From NCBI RefSeq assembly GCF_027853335.1, contig NZ_JAFEUS010000002.1:1720514-1784513 (forward strand): a stretch of 64,000 nt of DNA, read 5' to 3'. How positions within the stretch are numbered: the stretch's first letter is position 1; every line of letters starts with the position of its first letter. The position numbers and the translations under genes are program-made. Shown here one piece after another: positions 36,649 to 45,109 of the stretch. The stretch comes from Leucobacter sp. UCMA 4100 (GTDB lineage: Bacteria; Actinomycetota; Actinomycetes; Actinomycetales; Microbacteriaceae). The notes below the pieces were generated by a model. That model saw only the letters and a program-made list of their open reading frames with translations. It searched no databases and was not told the origin of the DNA.

Positions 36649-37298
36649 ATCTCGGCATCTATCTCGTGACCGACCGCGCCCTGTGTGGCGACCGCGGAGT
36701 CGTGCAAACGGTGCGGCAGGCGGTCGACGGCGGCGTCAACACCGTGCAGCTGCGTGAAAAGTACGACGGCTTCGACGAGCAATTGCGCGAGCTCGAGCGC
36801 CTCGCCGAGGTGATCGACGGCCGCGCCCTGCTCGTTATCAACGACCGGCTCGACGTTGCGATCGCCGCTCGCGAGCGCGGCATCGCGGTCGATGGCGTGC
36901 ACCTGGGGCAGGGCGATACTGCTGTGGATCGGGCCCGGGGCGAACTCGGCCCCGACGCGATCATCGGGCTCACGGCCAACACCCCTGAGCATCTCGCCGC
37001 GGTCGCGAACATGCACGAAGGATCGGTCGACTACCTCGGCATCGGTGTGATTCGGCCCACCTCGACGAAGCCGAACCACCCGCCGGCGCTCGGCTTCGAC
37101 GGCTTCGAGCACCTCGCCGCGACGGCGCCAGTGCCCCCGGTCGCGATCGGTGGCGTCGAGCTTGCCGATACCGCCGAGCTGCGACGCCGCGGCGCCGCAG
37201 GCATCGCGGTCGTCTCGGCAATCTGCGCGGCTCCCGATGCCGAGGCCGCGGCTCGCGACTTCGTGCGCGCCTGGCACTCGGGCGAGGTGACCCGATGA
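36645..37298 (+). CDS. thiE: Thiamine-phosphate synthase
   Basis: 217 residues from GTG 36645, overlapping the thiM stop. Joins HMP pyrophosphate and thiazole phosphate. The TIM-barrel motifs are present: [15 protein letters not shown] at the start, [54 protein letters not shown] and [10 protein letters not shown] with [13 protein letters not shown]. Overlaps the next gene by ATGA. Confidence 0.95.
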   Translation: MNLGIYLVTDRALCGDRGVVQTVRQAVDGGVNTVQLREKYDGFDEQLRELERLAEVIDGRALLVINDRLDVAIAARERGIAVDGVHLGQGDTAVDRARGELGPDAIIGLTANTPEHLAAVANMHEGSVDYLGIGVIRPTSTKPNHPPALGFDGFEHLAATAPVPPVAIGGVELADTAELRRRGAAGIAVVSAICAAPDAEAAARDFVRAWHSGEVTR

Positions 37299-38353
37299 GG
37301 GCCGCGCGGGTTCTGGCCGCGGCGGTCGCGGTGCTGCTCGCCGGGGCGATTGCCGGGTGCGGGAGCGGGGCGGGATCCGCCGCGGTGCAATCGGGGGCAG
37401 CGGGTGCTCCTGGCGCCAGCGAGAACGGGACGAAGATTCGCTTCGCGCTCGACTGGACCCCGAATACGAACCACACCGGGCTCTACGTCGCGCTCGAACG
37501 GGGCTATTTCGCCGACGCCGGCCTCGACGTCGAGGTGCTGCCGTTTAACAACATCAACCCCGAGGTGCTCGTCGACGCGGGGCAGGCCGAGTTTGGCATC
37601 AGCCACCAGGACACCGCGAGCATGGCGATTGCCGCGGGGGCAGGCCTCATCTCGGTGCTCGCGGTTGAGCAGACGTGGGCGAGCGAGGTCGCGGTGCTCG
37701 CCGACCGCGACGACATCGAGAGCCCTGCCGATCTTGACGGGCTCGTGTTCGGCGGCTTCGACAACCCCTCAGAGACGGCGACCATGCGCGGCGTCGTTCA
37801 GGCCGCCGGCGGCACCGGCGAGTTCGAGACGGTCGTGCTCGCGACGAACGCCTACGAGGCGCTCTACTCGGGGGCGGTCGACTTCACCGTTCCGTATGTG
37901 GCGTGGCAGGGCATCGAGGCGGCCAGGCGGGGCATCGAGCTCAAGACCTTCGCGTACACCGACTTCGGGTTTCCCGACTCGTACCAGGTCGTGACGATCG
38001 GCCAGCGCGACTGGCTCGACGCGCACCCTGACGAGGCTCAGGCCTTCGTGCAGGCGCTCGCCCGAGGCTACGAAGACTCGATTGCCGACCCCGAGGGCGC
38101 CGCCACCGTGCTGCACGACGCAAATGCCGGGCTGCTCCCCGACCTCGATCTGCTCGTTGAAAGCCAGCGCATGCTCGCTGAGCGTTTCATGCTCAACGAC
38201 GCGGGCGAGTTTGGCCGGCAGACCGAGCAGCACTGGCGCGAGCTCGGCGTGTTTCTCTTCGAAGCAGGCCTGCTCACCGATCGCGACGGGAAACCGCTCC
38301 CTGCTGAACCCTCGTGGCAGGACTTCTTCACGAACGACTACCTGCTCGGGTGA
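37295..38353 (+). CDS. thiY: Thiamine-precursor ABC transporter, binding lipoprotein (ThiY/NMT1-like)
   Basis: 352 residues. Lipoprotein signal ending AGAIAGCGSG. The mature protein matches the NMT1/THI5-like fold that binds formylaminopyrimidine: RFALDWTPNTNHTGLYVALE near residue 48, AGLDVEVLPFNNINPEVLVD, EFGISHQDTASMAIAAGAG and VFGGFDNPSETATMRGVV. It resembles sulfonate/nitrate binders too, but the TPP-riboswitch operon and TenA in the facing arm favour a pyrimidine. Coupled to thiE and thiX. Confidence 0.87.
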   Translation: MRAARVLAAAVAVLLAGAIAGCGSGAGSAAVQSGAAGAPGASENGTKIRFALDWTPNTNHTGLYVALERGYFADAGLDVEVLPFNNINPEVLVDAGQAEFGISHQDTASMAIAAGAGLISVLAVEQTWASEVAVLADRDDIESPADLDGLVFGGFDNPSETATMRGVVQAAGGTGEFETVVLATNAYEALYSGAVDFTVPYVAWQGIEAARRGIELKTFAYTDFGFPDSYQVVTIGQRDWLDAHPDEAQAFVQALARGYEDSIADPEGAATVLHDANAGLLPDLDLLVESQRMLAERFMLNDAGEFGRQTEQHWRELGVFLFEAGLLTDRDGKPLPAEPSWQDFFTNDYLLG

Positions 38354-39159
38354 GCGTGCAACGTGAGACGAGCGCACCGCGCGGCTGGTGGCAGGCCGTC
38401 GCGGTGCCGCTCGGGTTTCTCGGCGCCCTCGTCGTCGTGTGGGAGGTGGCGGTGCGCGTGAGCGGCGTGCGCCCGCAGGTGTTACCGGCCCCGTCACTCG
38501 TTGCGGCATCTGGGTGGGATCACCGCGAGGCCATCGCGGGGCACGCCATGGCAACCCTCGGGGTCACCGCCGCGGGTTTCGCGGTGTCGCTCGCCTGCGC
38601 CTGGGCACTCGCGATCGCGGTCGACTTCTCGCCGATCCTGCGCCGTGCCGCGCTGCCCCTCATGGTGGCCTCGCAGACCATCCCGGTCATCGCGATTGCG
38701 CCGCTCATGATCATCTGGTTCGGCTTCGGCCTGCTGCCGAAGGTGCTCGTCGTCGCGCTCGTGACCTTCTTTCCCGTGGCGATCGGCCTCATCGAAGGCT
38801 TCGCGAGCGCCGACCGCGAGGCCGGGGCGCTCCTGCGCAGCATGGGGGCCGGGCGCGTGCGCGAGTTTGTGCTGCTGCGGCTGCCCACCGCGCTGCCGCT
38901 CTTCTTCACCTCGCTGCGGATCAGCGTGACGTACGCGGTCGTCGGCGCGATCTTCGCCGAGTACGTCGGGGCGCAGTCGGGCCTCGGCATCTACATGAGC
39001 GTGCAGAAGAACGCGTTTCGTACCGACCTCGTGCTCGCCGCCGTCGCGGTCACCGCCCTCGTGAGCATCGCGCTCTACCTCTCGACCTTTGTGGTCGAGC
39101 GCATGGTGATTCCGTGGCACTCACACGAACGGAGGGCCCGCCGTGCCCGCACCAACTGA
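38350..39159 (+). CDS. thiX: Thiamine-precursor ABC transporter, permease
   Basis: 269 residues from GTG 38350, overlapping the thiY stop. Six membrane helices in the SsuC/TauC-like permease fold. The EAA-type loop that docks with the ATPase lies in EGFASADREAGALLRSMGAG, followed by FVLLRLPTALPLFFTSLRIS. Its end overlaps thiZ by 17 bp. Confidence 0.87.
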   Translation: MSVQRETSAPRGWWQAVAVPLGFLGALVVVWEVAVRVSGVRPQVLPAPSLVAASGWDHREAIAGHAMATLGVTAAGFAVSLACAWALAIAVDFSPILRRAALPLMVASQTIPVIAIAPLMIIWFGFGLLPKVLVVALVTFFPVAIGLIEGFASADREAGALLRSMGAGRVREFVLLRLPTALPLFFTSLRISVTYAVVGAIFAEYVGAQSGLGIYMSVQKNAFRTDLVLAAVAVTALVSIALYLSTFVVERMVIPWHSHERRARRARTN

Positions 39160-40018
39160 GCCCCGCCTCTCGCTGCGTGGCGTCTCGCGTGACTTCGCAC
39201 TGTCGCGCGGAGAGAGACGCCCCGTGCTCGACGACGTCTCGTTCGATGTCGAGCCGGGAAGCTTTGTCTCGATCGTCGGCCCCTCGGGCTGCGGCAAGAG
39301 CACGCTCTTCAACATCATCGCCGGGCTTGATACGCCGACCGCCGGCAGTGTGCTCGCCGACGGCGTCGACGTGCGCGGATCGGCCGGCCACGCCGCCTAC
39401 ATGCCCCAGAAGGATCTGTTGTTCCCGTGGCGCACGATCGCGCAGAACGTCGCGCTCGGCCTCGAGGTGCAGGGCCGGCCACGCAGGGAGGCGCGGCGCC
39501 AGGTGCGCGACTCCTTCGCGCAGTTCGGGCTCGAGGGTTTCGAAGACGCGCTCCCCTTCGAACTCTCTGGCGGCATGCGGCAGCGCGCCGCCCTGCTGCG
39601 CACCGTCGTGCAGCAACGCCGCACCCTGTTGCTCGACGAACCCTTCGGCGCCCTCGACGCGCTCACCAAACGCGAGCTGCACGACTGGCTACAGAGGGTG
39701 TGGATCGAACACGACTGGACAGCCCTGCTCATCACCCACGACGTGCGCGAAGCCGTTCTCCTGTCAGACCGCATCATCGTGCTCGGCCCCCGGCCAGCTT
39801 CGGTGCGCCTGGTGCTCGACGTCGACCTGCCGAAGCCGCGCACGCTCGCCGTCGCCCAGAGCCCCGAGTTCGCGGCGCTCGAGCGTGCGGTGCTGGCGGC
39901 GCTGGGCGCGGGTGCTGGTGCTGGCACCGAGGCTCCCGCTGCCGCCGGTGCCGCTCCTGCAAGCGCCGGGCTCCGCGCTCGCCCACGAACCAACGCAACC
40001 CCCAAGGAGAACCTGTGA
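39143..40018 (+). CDS. thiZ: Thiamine-precursor ABC transporter, ATPase
   Basis: 291 residues from GTG 39143. Walker A GPSGCGKST near residue 48, Q-loop YMPQKDLLFPWRT near 85, signature ELSGGMRQRAAL near 138, Walker B TLLLDEPFGALDAL near 158 and the switch His in LLITHDVREAV near 195. The last 45 residues are an Ala/Gly-rich low-complexity tail partly built from GCT/GGT codons, like the insert in the next gene. Confidence 0.9.
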   Translation: MPAPTEPRLSLRGVSRDFALSRGERRPVLDDVSFDVEPGSFVSIVGPSGCGKSTLFNIIAGLDTPTAGSVLADGVDVRGSAGHAAYMPQKDLLFPWRTIAQNVALGLEVQGRPRREARRQVRDSFAQFGLEGFEDALPFELSGGMRQRAALLRTVVQQRRTLLLDEPFGALDALTKRELHDWLQRVWIEHDWTALLITHDVREAVLLSDRIIVLGPRPASVRLVLDVDLPKPRTLAVAQSPEFAALERAVLAALGAGAGAGTEAPAAAGAAPASAGLRARPRTNATPKENL

Positions 40019-41535
40019 CGAGAAGAACCCCGATCCGCCTCAATGCCTTCGCAATTAATGGCGTGGGCCATCAGATTCCGGGGCTGTGGCGCCACCCCGA
40101 CGACCGCTCGCGTGACTACACGAGCCTCGAGCACTGGACAAACCTCGCGCGGCTGCTCGAGCGCGGCCACTTCGACGGGATCTTTCTCGCCGATGCGCTC
40201 GGGCCCTACGACGTCTACGAGGGAAGCGCCGACGCCGCGCTGCGAACCGCGGCGAAGATTCCGATGAACGACCCGATGATGCTCGTGAGCGCGATGGCGG
40301 CCGTCACCGAAACCCTCGGCTTCGGCGTGACGGCGACGACGACCGCCGAGCATCCGTACACCTTTGCGCGGCGCATGTCGACACTCGACCACCTCACCCA
40401 CGGGCGCATCGGGTGGAACGTCGTGACCGGCTACCTCAAGAGCGCCGCCCAAAACCTGGGGCAGGTCGATCAGCTCTCGCACGACGAACGCTACGACCAC
40501 GCCGACGAGTACCTCGAAGTCGTGTACAAGCTGTGGGAGGGCTCGTGGCAAGACGACGCGGTCGTGCTTGACGTCGAGCGCGACACGTTCGTCGACCCCG
40601 CGCGGGTGCACCCGATCGCGCACGAGGGGCGCTACTTCAGCGTTCCCGGCCCGCACCTGTGCGAGCCCTCGCCGCAGCGCACCCCCGTCGTATACCAGGC
40701 CGGGGCCTCGCCACGCGGCATTCGCTTTGCGGCCCGTCACGCCGAGGCGATCTTCGTTGCGGCCCCCACGATCGAGCAAACCCGTGAGCAGGTCACGAAG
40801 ATTCGCGACGGCCTCGAGGCTGCCGGCCGCGGCCGCGATGCCGCCCGCACCTACGCCCTGCTCACGATCGTCACCGCTGAGACCGACGAGCTCGCCGCCG
40901 CGAAGTACCGCGATGTCTTCGCCTACGCCTCAGAGGTGGGCAACCTCGTGCTCAACTCAGGATGGTCGGGCCTCGACCTCTCGCAGCAAGACCTCGACGC
41001 CCCGCTTGAGCCCGCCGCCACGAACGCGATCCAGACGACGGTGGCGAGCCTGTCGGGAGCGCGGGGCGGGGGAGCTGGCGGTGCTGGTGCTGGTGCTGGT
41101 GGTGCTGGTGGTGCTGGTGCTGGTGCTGGTGCTGGCGGTTCTCCTGGCTCTGGCGTTTCTGGTGCTGGCGGTTCTGCTGGCCCGGGCGAGCCTGCTGGTG
41201 CGGGTGATTCCGACCTCGGCGGCGATGCCCGGTGGACGCTACGCGATAGCGCCCGCATCAACGCGACCGGCGGCCCGGTCGTTGTCGGCTCGGGCGAGAC
41301 GGTGGCCGATGCTCTTGAGCGTCTCGTCGCCGAGACCGGGGTCGACGGCTTCAACCTCGCCTATGCGCTGAACCCCGGAACGTGGGAAGACGTCATCGAC
41401 CACGTTGTGCCGGTGCTGCAGCGACGAGGCCTCTACCCGACTGCGCCGCAGCCCGGGACGCTGCGCGACCGAATGTTCGGTACGGGTGACCGGCTGCCCG
41501 CGGCCCACCCCGGGGCTACGTACCGGCGGGGGTGA
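40015..41535 (+). CDS. FMN-dependent luciferase-like monooxygenase (NtaA/SnaA/DszA group) in a thiamine operon
   Basis: 506 residues from GTG 40015, which overlaps the thiZ stop and follows AAGGAGAACC. Two-component flavin monooxygenases of this group use reduced FMN from a reductase. Motifs: GHQIPGLWRHPDDRSRDYTS, FDGIFLADALGPYDVYEGS, MSTLDHLTHGRIGWNVVTGY, the binding region HEGRYFSVPGPHLCEPSPQR and TPVVYQAGASPRGIRFAARH, ending VDGFNLAYALNPGTWEDVID. Relatives are about 440-460 residues; this one carries a Gly/Ala insert (about 347-395). Context (thiMEYXZ upstream, TPP riboswitch) suggests it oxidises a thiamine breakdown product imported by ThiYXZ. A sulfonate or nitrogen-source role is the alternative. 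Confidence 0.82.
   Translation: MTRRTPIRLNAFAINGVGHQIPGLWRHPDDRSRDYTSLEHWTNLARLLERGHFDGIFLADALGPYDVYEGSADAALRTAAKIPMNDPMMLVSAMAAVTETLGFGVTATTTAEHPYTFARRMSTLDHLTHGRIGWNVVTGYLKSAAQNLGQVDQLSHDERYDHADEYLEVVYKLWEGSWQDDAVVLDVERDTFVDPARVHPIAHEGRYFSVPGPHLCEPSPQRTPVVYQAGASPRGIRFAARHAEAIFVAAPTIEQTREQVTKIRDGLEAAGRGRDAARTYALLTIVTAETDELAAAKYRDVFAYASEVGNLVLNSGWSGLDLSQQDLDAPLEPAATNAIQTTVASLSGARGGGAGGAGAGAGGAGGAGAGAGAGGSPGSGVSGAGGSAGPGEPAGAGDSDLGGDARWTLRDSARINATGGPVVVGSGETVADALERLVAETGVDGFNLAYALNPGTWEDVIDHVVPVLQRRGLYPTAPQPGTLRDRMFGTGDRLPAAHPGATYRRG
41064..41200 (+). repeat. GGTGCT-type microsatellite inside the monooxygenase gene
   Basis: Runs of GGT GCT GGT GCT codons with GGTGGT and GCTGGC variants encode a Gly/Ala tract. 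Hexanucleotide slippage would add or remove two residues without shifting the frame. Confidence 0.85.
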
Positions 41536-41649
41536 GGGCGCTTGCGGTGCGGGGTGCGGGGTCACGGATGCGGGGGCCGCGGGTGTGGGGGTGACGGGCG
41601 CGGTCGGGCTCTGGGCTCGATCCGCCACGGAGCGCTTCGGGTTTGCGTT

Positions 41650-41703
41650 TACTTGACGAAAAGCAGGGTGTAGACGGCAAAACACCCTGCTTTTCGTCAA
41701 GTA
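41650..41703. terminator. Perfect 22-bp inverted repeat between the facing thiamine arms
   Basis: Arms 41650-41671 and 41682-41703 are exact reverse complements with a 10-base loop (AGACGGCAAA). The inner part, AAAAGCAGGGTGT / ACACCCTGCTTTT, has A and T runs on its two flanks. It lies between convergent transcripts (stops at 41535 and 41800), so a bidirectional terminator is the simplest reading. The rest of 41536-41799 shows no gene. Confidence 0.72.
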
Positions 41704-41799
41704 GACCGCGAAATCGCGAAACAAGACCGCGAGCGTCGGGACCGCGAGCACCGGGGCCGCCAGCGCCGGCGCCGCGAGGCCGGCCCGGCCCCGAAACCC

Positions 41800-42468
41800 C
41801 TACCGCCCCGACCCGCCCGCGTCGAGCGCCTGCTGCCAGAAGTCGGCCTCGAGGCGCGTCGCAGCGCGGAACACCTCGACGAGCGCGTCGAAGCGTTGCG
41901 GGGTCACGGCGCCGCCGGTGAGGGCGTCGAGTCTCGCGATTGCGGCCTGCGCTGCGCCTTGGAAGCCGGCTCCTGAGTACTCGCTGATCCACTCGGCGTA
42001 GGGGTGGTCGGCGCGGTTTTGCAGCTGCGGGGCCAGCGCGGTGCCGATCTCGGCGTATCCGATGGTGCAGGGCGAGAGGGCGATGTGCAGGTCGAGCAGG
42101 TCGCCCGACATGCCGGTGTCGAGCACGTAGCGGGTGTAGGCGACGGTGGCCTGCTTCTCGGGAACGCGGGCGAGCTCGGCCTCTGAGATTCCCCAGCGCT
42201 CGGTGAGGCGTCGGTGCAGTTCGGTCTCGTGCAGAATCGCGCCGAGGGCCCCACTCGCGTCGGTGATGTCGGCGAGGGTACGGCTCTTGTAGGCGGCGAG
42301 CGCGTTGGCGCGGGCGAACTGCACGAGAAAGAGGTAGTCCTGCTTGAGGTAGTCCTGGAAGACGGCGAGCGGCAGGGTGCCTTCGCCGAGCTGGCGCACG
42401 TATTCGTGTTCGGTGTAGGCCTGCCATTCGGGGCCGATCGCGGCCTTGAGGTCGGTGAACAGGGTCAT
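41800..42468 (-). CDS. tenA: TenA aminopyrimidine aminohydrolase / thiaminase II
   Basis: 222 residues. TenA hydrolyses 4-amino-5-aminomethyl-2-methylpyrimidine, a thiamine breakdown product, to HMP. The catalytic cysteine is in LSPCTIGYAEIG near residue 137, the acidic and aromatic pocket in VFQDYLKQDYLFLVQFARAN, and the C-terminal Glu in RLEADFWQQAL. Start overlaps the thiD stop by 4 bp. Together with ThiYXZ and ThiD it forms the salvage route base to HMP to HMP-PP. Confidence 0.94.
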   Translation of the reverse strand: MTLFTDLKAAIGPEWQAYTEHEYVRQLGEGTLPLAVFQDYLKQDYLFLVQFARANALAAYKSRTLADITDASGALGAILHETELHRRLTERWGISEAELARVPEKQATVAYTRYVLDTGMSGDLLDLHIALSPCTIGYAEIGTALAPQLQNRADHPYAEWISEYSGAGFQGAAQAAIARLDALTGGAVTPQRFDALVEVFRAATRLEADFWQQALDAGGSGR

Positions 42469-43352
42469 CGGGGGTCTCCTTCGGTCGTGGTGGGGTGGTT
42501 CCAGAGTTCGTGAAAGTGGTGCACGGGGCCCTGGCCGCCGCCGACATCGAGGTCGTCGGCGTGACGCAGCGCACCGGTCAGGTATTCCTTCGCGCGGGCC
42601 ACGGCGGCGACGGGTTCGCTGCCGGGCAGCAGGGCCGCGATCGCGGCAGAGAGGGTGCAGCCGGTGCCGTGGGTGTTGACGGTGCGCACGCGGGGCGAGG
42701 TGAACTCGGCGACTGAAAACGCGGCGGATCGCCCCGCCCGATCCCTACTCGCGCCCGAAGTGGGGGCTGCGGTCGCGGGCCCCGCAAGCAGGTCGACGCT
42801 GTCGCCGTCGGCGAGGTGACCGCCTTTGAGTAGCACCCAGGGCGAGCCGAGCGTCATGAGGTCGTCGAGCGAGGCCCGCATGCCGGCGAGGTCGGCGATC
42901 TCGGTGTCGCGGCCGAGCAGCACCTGCGCCTCTGGCAGGTTCGGGGTGATGATCGTTGAGCGGGTGACGAGGCGCTCGCGAATCGCGTCGACCGCCTCGG
43001 GCGCGAGCAGGTGGTCGCCGCTCTTGGCAACCATGACGGGGTCGAGCACGACGGGGCAGGTGGCGTAGCGGTCGAGGCTGTCGGCGATTGCCTCGATGAT
43101 GCCTGCGTTTGCGACCATGCCGATCTTCACGGCGTCGACGCGCACATCGTCGAACACCGCGGCGATCTGGTCGGCAACGAAATTCGGTTCAAGGGCCACG
43201 AACTCGCGCACGCCGCGGGTGTTTTGCGCGACGACGGCGGTCACGACGCTCATGCCGTAGGCGCCGAGCGCCGAGAACGCTTTCAGGTCGGCCTGAATGC
43301 CGGCGCCGCCCGTGGGGTCGGTCCCTGCAATGGTGAGGACGTTCGAAATCAC
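42465..43352 (-). CDS. thiD: Hydroxymethylpyrimidine (phosphate) kinase
   Basis: 295 residues from GTG 43352, preceded by GAAAGAGAGCACT; the frame is open to 43442 but that would run into the riboswitch. Phosphorylates HMP twice. Motifs: [20 protein letters not shown] at the start, [42 protein letters not shown] and [16 protein letters not shown] near 243. A short insert ([15 protein letters not shown]) lies before the last motif. Confidence 0.95.
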   Translation of the reverse strand: MISNVLTIAGTDPTGGAGIQADLKAFSALGAYGMSVVTAVVAQNTRGVREFVALEPNFVADQIAAVFDDVRVDAVKIGMVANAGIIEAIADSLDRYATCPVVLDPVMVAKSGDHLLAPEAVDAIRERLVTRSTIITPNLPEAQVLLGRDTEIADLAGMRASLDDLMTLGSPWVLLKGGHLADGDSVDLLAGPATAAPTSGASRDRAGRSAAFSVAEFTSPRVRTVNTHGTGCTLSAAIAALLPGSEPVAAVARAKEYLTGALRHADDLDVGGGQGPVHHFHELWNHPTTTEGDPR

Positions 43353-43360
43353 AGTGCTCT

Positions 43361-43396
43361 CTTTCGTTGCTGCTCGCGTCGAGTTCGCAACGAAAG
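43361..43396 (-). promoter_or_regulatory. Hairpin overlapping the thiD ribosome-binding region
   Basis: On the minus strand CTTTCGTTGC pairs perfectly with GCAACGAAAG, 16-base loop. The 3' arm overlaps the purine run GAAAGAGAG before the GTG start, so it can hide the ribosome site. It is the likely output of the upstream TPP riboswitch. Confidence 0.6.
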
Positions 43397-43437
43397 GGGT
43401 GTGGGTGTGCTGGGGCGCCGCCGTGGCGCTGAGCATC

Positions 43438-43510
43438 GACATCCCTCCGCGAGTACGAACTCGATCAGGTTCTCGGGTGTCATCTCAGCCCGCGTGGGGC
43501 ACCCCGTGTC
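43438..43510 (-). ncRNA. TPP riboswitch (thi element) of thiD-tenA
   Basis: Read on the minus strand: GACACGGGGTGC, GGGCTGAGATGACACCC, GAACCTGATCGAGTTCGTAC and GCGGAGGGATGTC. All conserved thi-box blocks are present in order. TATGGT just upstream is a probable -10. Confidence 0.95.
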
Positions 43511-43563
43511 TTGCCTCCACCATAGTGCACCGGGAGCTGCGGTGGGCAAGTGGGTATACGCGA

Positions 43564-43608
43564 AGAGCCGCGTGACCCCGAACTGATATCGGTGGATCAC
43601 GCGGCTCT
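43564..43608. terminator. Hairpin after the APC permease gene
   Basis: Perfect 12-bp stem AGAGCCGCGTGA / TCACGCGGCTCT downstream of the permease gene stop (43642, minus strand). No T run, so terminator function is inferred. Confidence 0.5.
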
Positions 43609-43641
43609 GGAGCCTCAGAGGCTGGGCGCGGGCGGCCCTCG

Positions 43642-45030
43642 CTATTCGCCCACGCGCATCACGCCGGTGGGCAGGTCGCCCGCCTCGTTGAACGACATTT
43701 CGGGGGTTGGGCGGCGGAAGCCTCGCGTGAGCCACGCGAGGTATACGATGCCTACGCCGGTCCAGATGAGGCCCACCTTCATGGCGAGTTCATCGAGGCT
43801 CACCCAGAGGGCCGCGTTGATGAGAAAGCCGATGGCGGGAACGAGCACCCATGACCAGGTTGAGCCGGTGATGTGGCTCGTGGTGCGGTGGCGAAGCCAG
43901 AATGCGATCACCGAAAGGTTCACGAAGGCGAAGGCCGTGAAGGCGCCGAAGTTGATGAGTGAGGTGGCCGCGTTGAGATCGAGCCGCAGTGCGACGAGGG
44001 CGATGGCGCCGACGAGCACGATGTTGAAGACGGGCGTGCCAAACTTCGGGTGCACATAGCTGAAGAGCTTGCGGGCGAGAATGCCGTCGCGACCCATGGC
44101 GTAGAGCAGGCGCGAAGCGCTGAGCTGTGAGGCGAGACCCGACGAGAGTACCGAAACCGTGGCCCCCGCGAGAAAGAGGGTTTGGAAGGCGATACCGCCG
44201 ATGAGCAGCGCAATGTACGGTGAGGCGCCCTCGATGTCGTCGGCGATTGACTGCAGCGTCTCGAGGTCGGGTACGAGGGTTTGCATGACGTACGTGATTG
44301 CGACGAAGAAGGCGGCGCCGAGCGCCGCGATCCACATGATGGCGCGGGGAACGGTGCGGCGGGGGTCAACGGTCTCTTCGGCGAGGGTCGTGACCGCGTC
44401 GAAGCCGAGGAAGGCGAGGGCGAGCACTGAGGCTCCGCCGATGAGGCTCATCATGTCGGCGTTCATCGAGTAGAAGGGGGCGAAGGTGAAGCTCAGTGCA
44501 TCGTCGGCGAGAATCGCTCTGATCGTGAGCACGGCGAAGACGATCGCGAGCAGTGCCTGAAACACGACCATGATCATGTTGGCCGCGGCGCTAATGCGCA
44601 CACCGACGATGTTCAGAGCGGTGATGATGACGAGCAGGCCAACGATCCACAGCCAGCCGGGCACCTCGGGAAACTGTGCCGAGAGGTAGATCTTTGCGAG
44701 CAGCGCATTGATCATGGGCAAGAAAAGGTAGTCGAGCAGTGCGACCCAGCCGACGAGAAAGCCAACGGGCGCTGCGATTGTGCGGCGAGCATAGGTGTAG
44801 GCCGAGCCGGCCGAGGGGTAGACCCGCACCATCTTCGCGTAGCTGAACGCGGTGAAGAGCACGGCGATCGTGATGATGATGTACGACATGGGCACGTGCC
44901 CCTGCGTGGCTTCAGAGACGATACCGAAGGTGTCGAAGACCGCGAATGGCGACATGTACGCGAGGCCGATGAACACGACGTGGCGTTGTTTGAGGTTGCG
45001 CTTCAGCGTTGCTGGCGTGCTTGAAGACAT
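43642..45030 (-). CDS. APC-family amino acid/polyamine permease (PuuP-like)
   Basis: 462 residues with about 12 membrane helices. The first helix has the APC motif (VFIGLAYMSPFAVFDTFGIV), and FLGFDAVTTLAEETVDPRRT near residue 225 is the typical cytosolic loop after helix 6. The overall pattern resembles putrescine importers of the PuuP group. Last gene of the agmatine-deiminase operon (79 bp after the amidase), so agmatine or putrescine uptake is likely. Confidence 0.82.
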   Translation of the reverse strand: MSSSTPATLKRNLKQRHVVFIGLAYMSPFAVFDTFGIVSEATQGHVPMSYIIITIAVLFTAFSYAKMVRVYPSAGSAYTYARRTIAAPVGFLVGWVALLDYLFLPMINALLAKIYLSAQFPEVPGWLWIVGLLVIITALNIVGVRISAAANMIMVVFQALLAIVFAVLTIRAILADDALSFTFAPFYSMNADMMSLIGGASVLALAFLGFDAVTTLAEETVDPRRTVPRAIMWIAALGAAFFVAITYVMQTLVPDLETLQSIADDIEGASPYIALLIGGIAFQTLFLAGATVSVLSSGLASQLSASRLLYAMGRDGILARKLFSYVHPKFGTPVFNIVLVGAIALVALRLDLNAATSLINFGAFTAFAFVNLSVIAFWLRHRTTSHITGSTWSWVLVPAIGFLINAALWVSLDELAMKVGLIWTGVGIVYLAWLTRGFRRPTPEMSFNEAGDLPTGVMRVGE

Positions 45031-45109
45031 GGGTTACTTCCTTGTAAAACTGGCGAGTGGGCGTGGTTGCGGGGAGCCAGGCCTTCAGCCGAGCTCCCCG
45101 CCTTTGGCG

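Noticed and set aside
38388-40058. 556-codon plus-strand frame across thiX and thiZ
   Set aside because: Out-of-frame shadow of two genes with clear ABC motifs; composition is Arg/Ala-rich noise.
41064-41200. CRISPR or other structured array
   Set aside because: The repeats are in-frame hexanucleotides within a gene with no spacers; I saw no CRISPR array or cas gene in the window.
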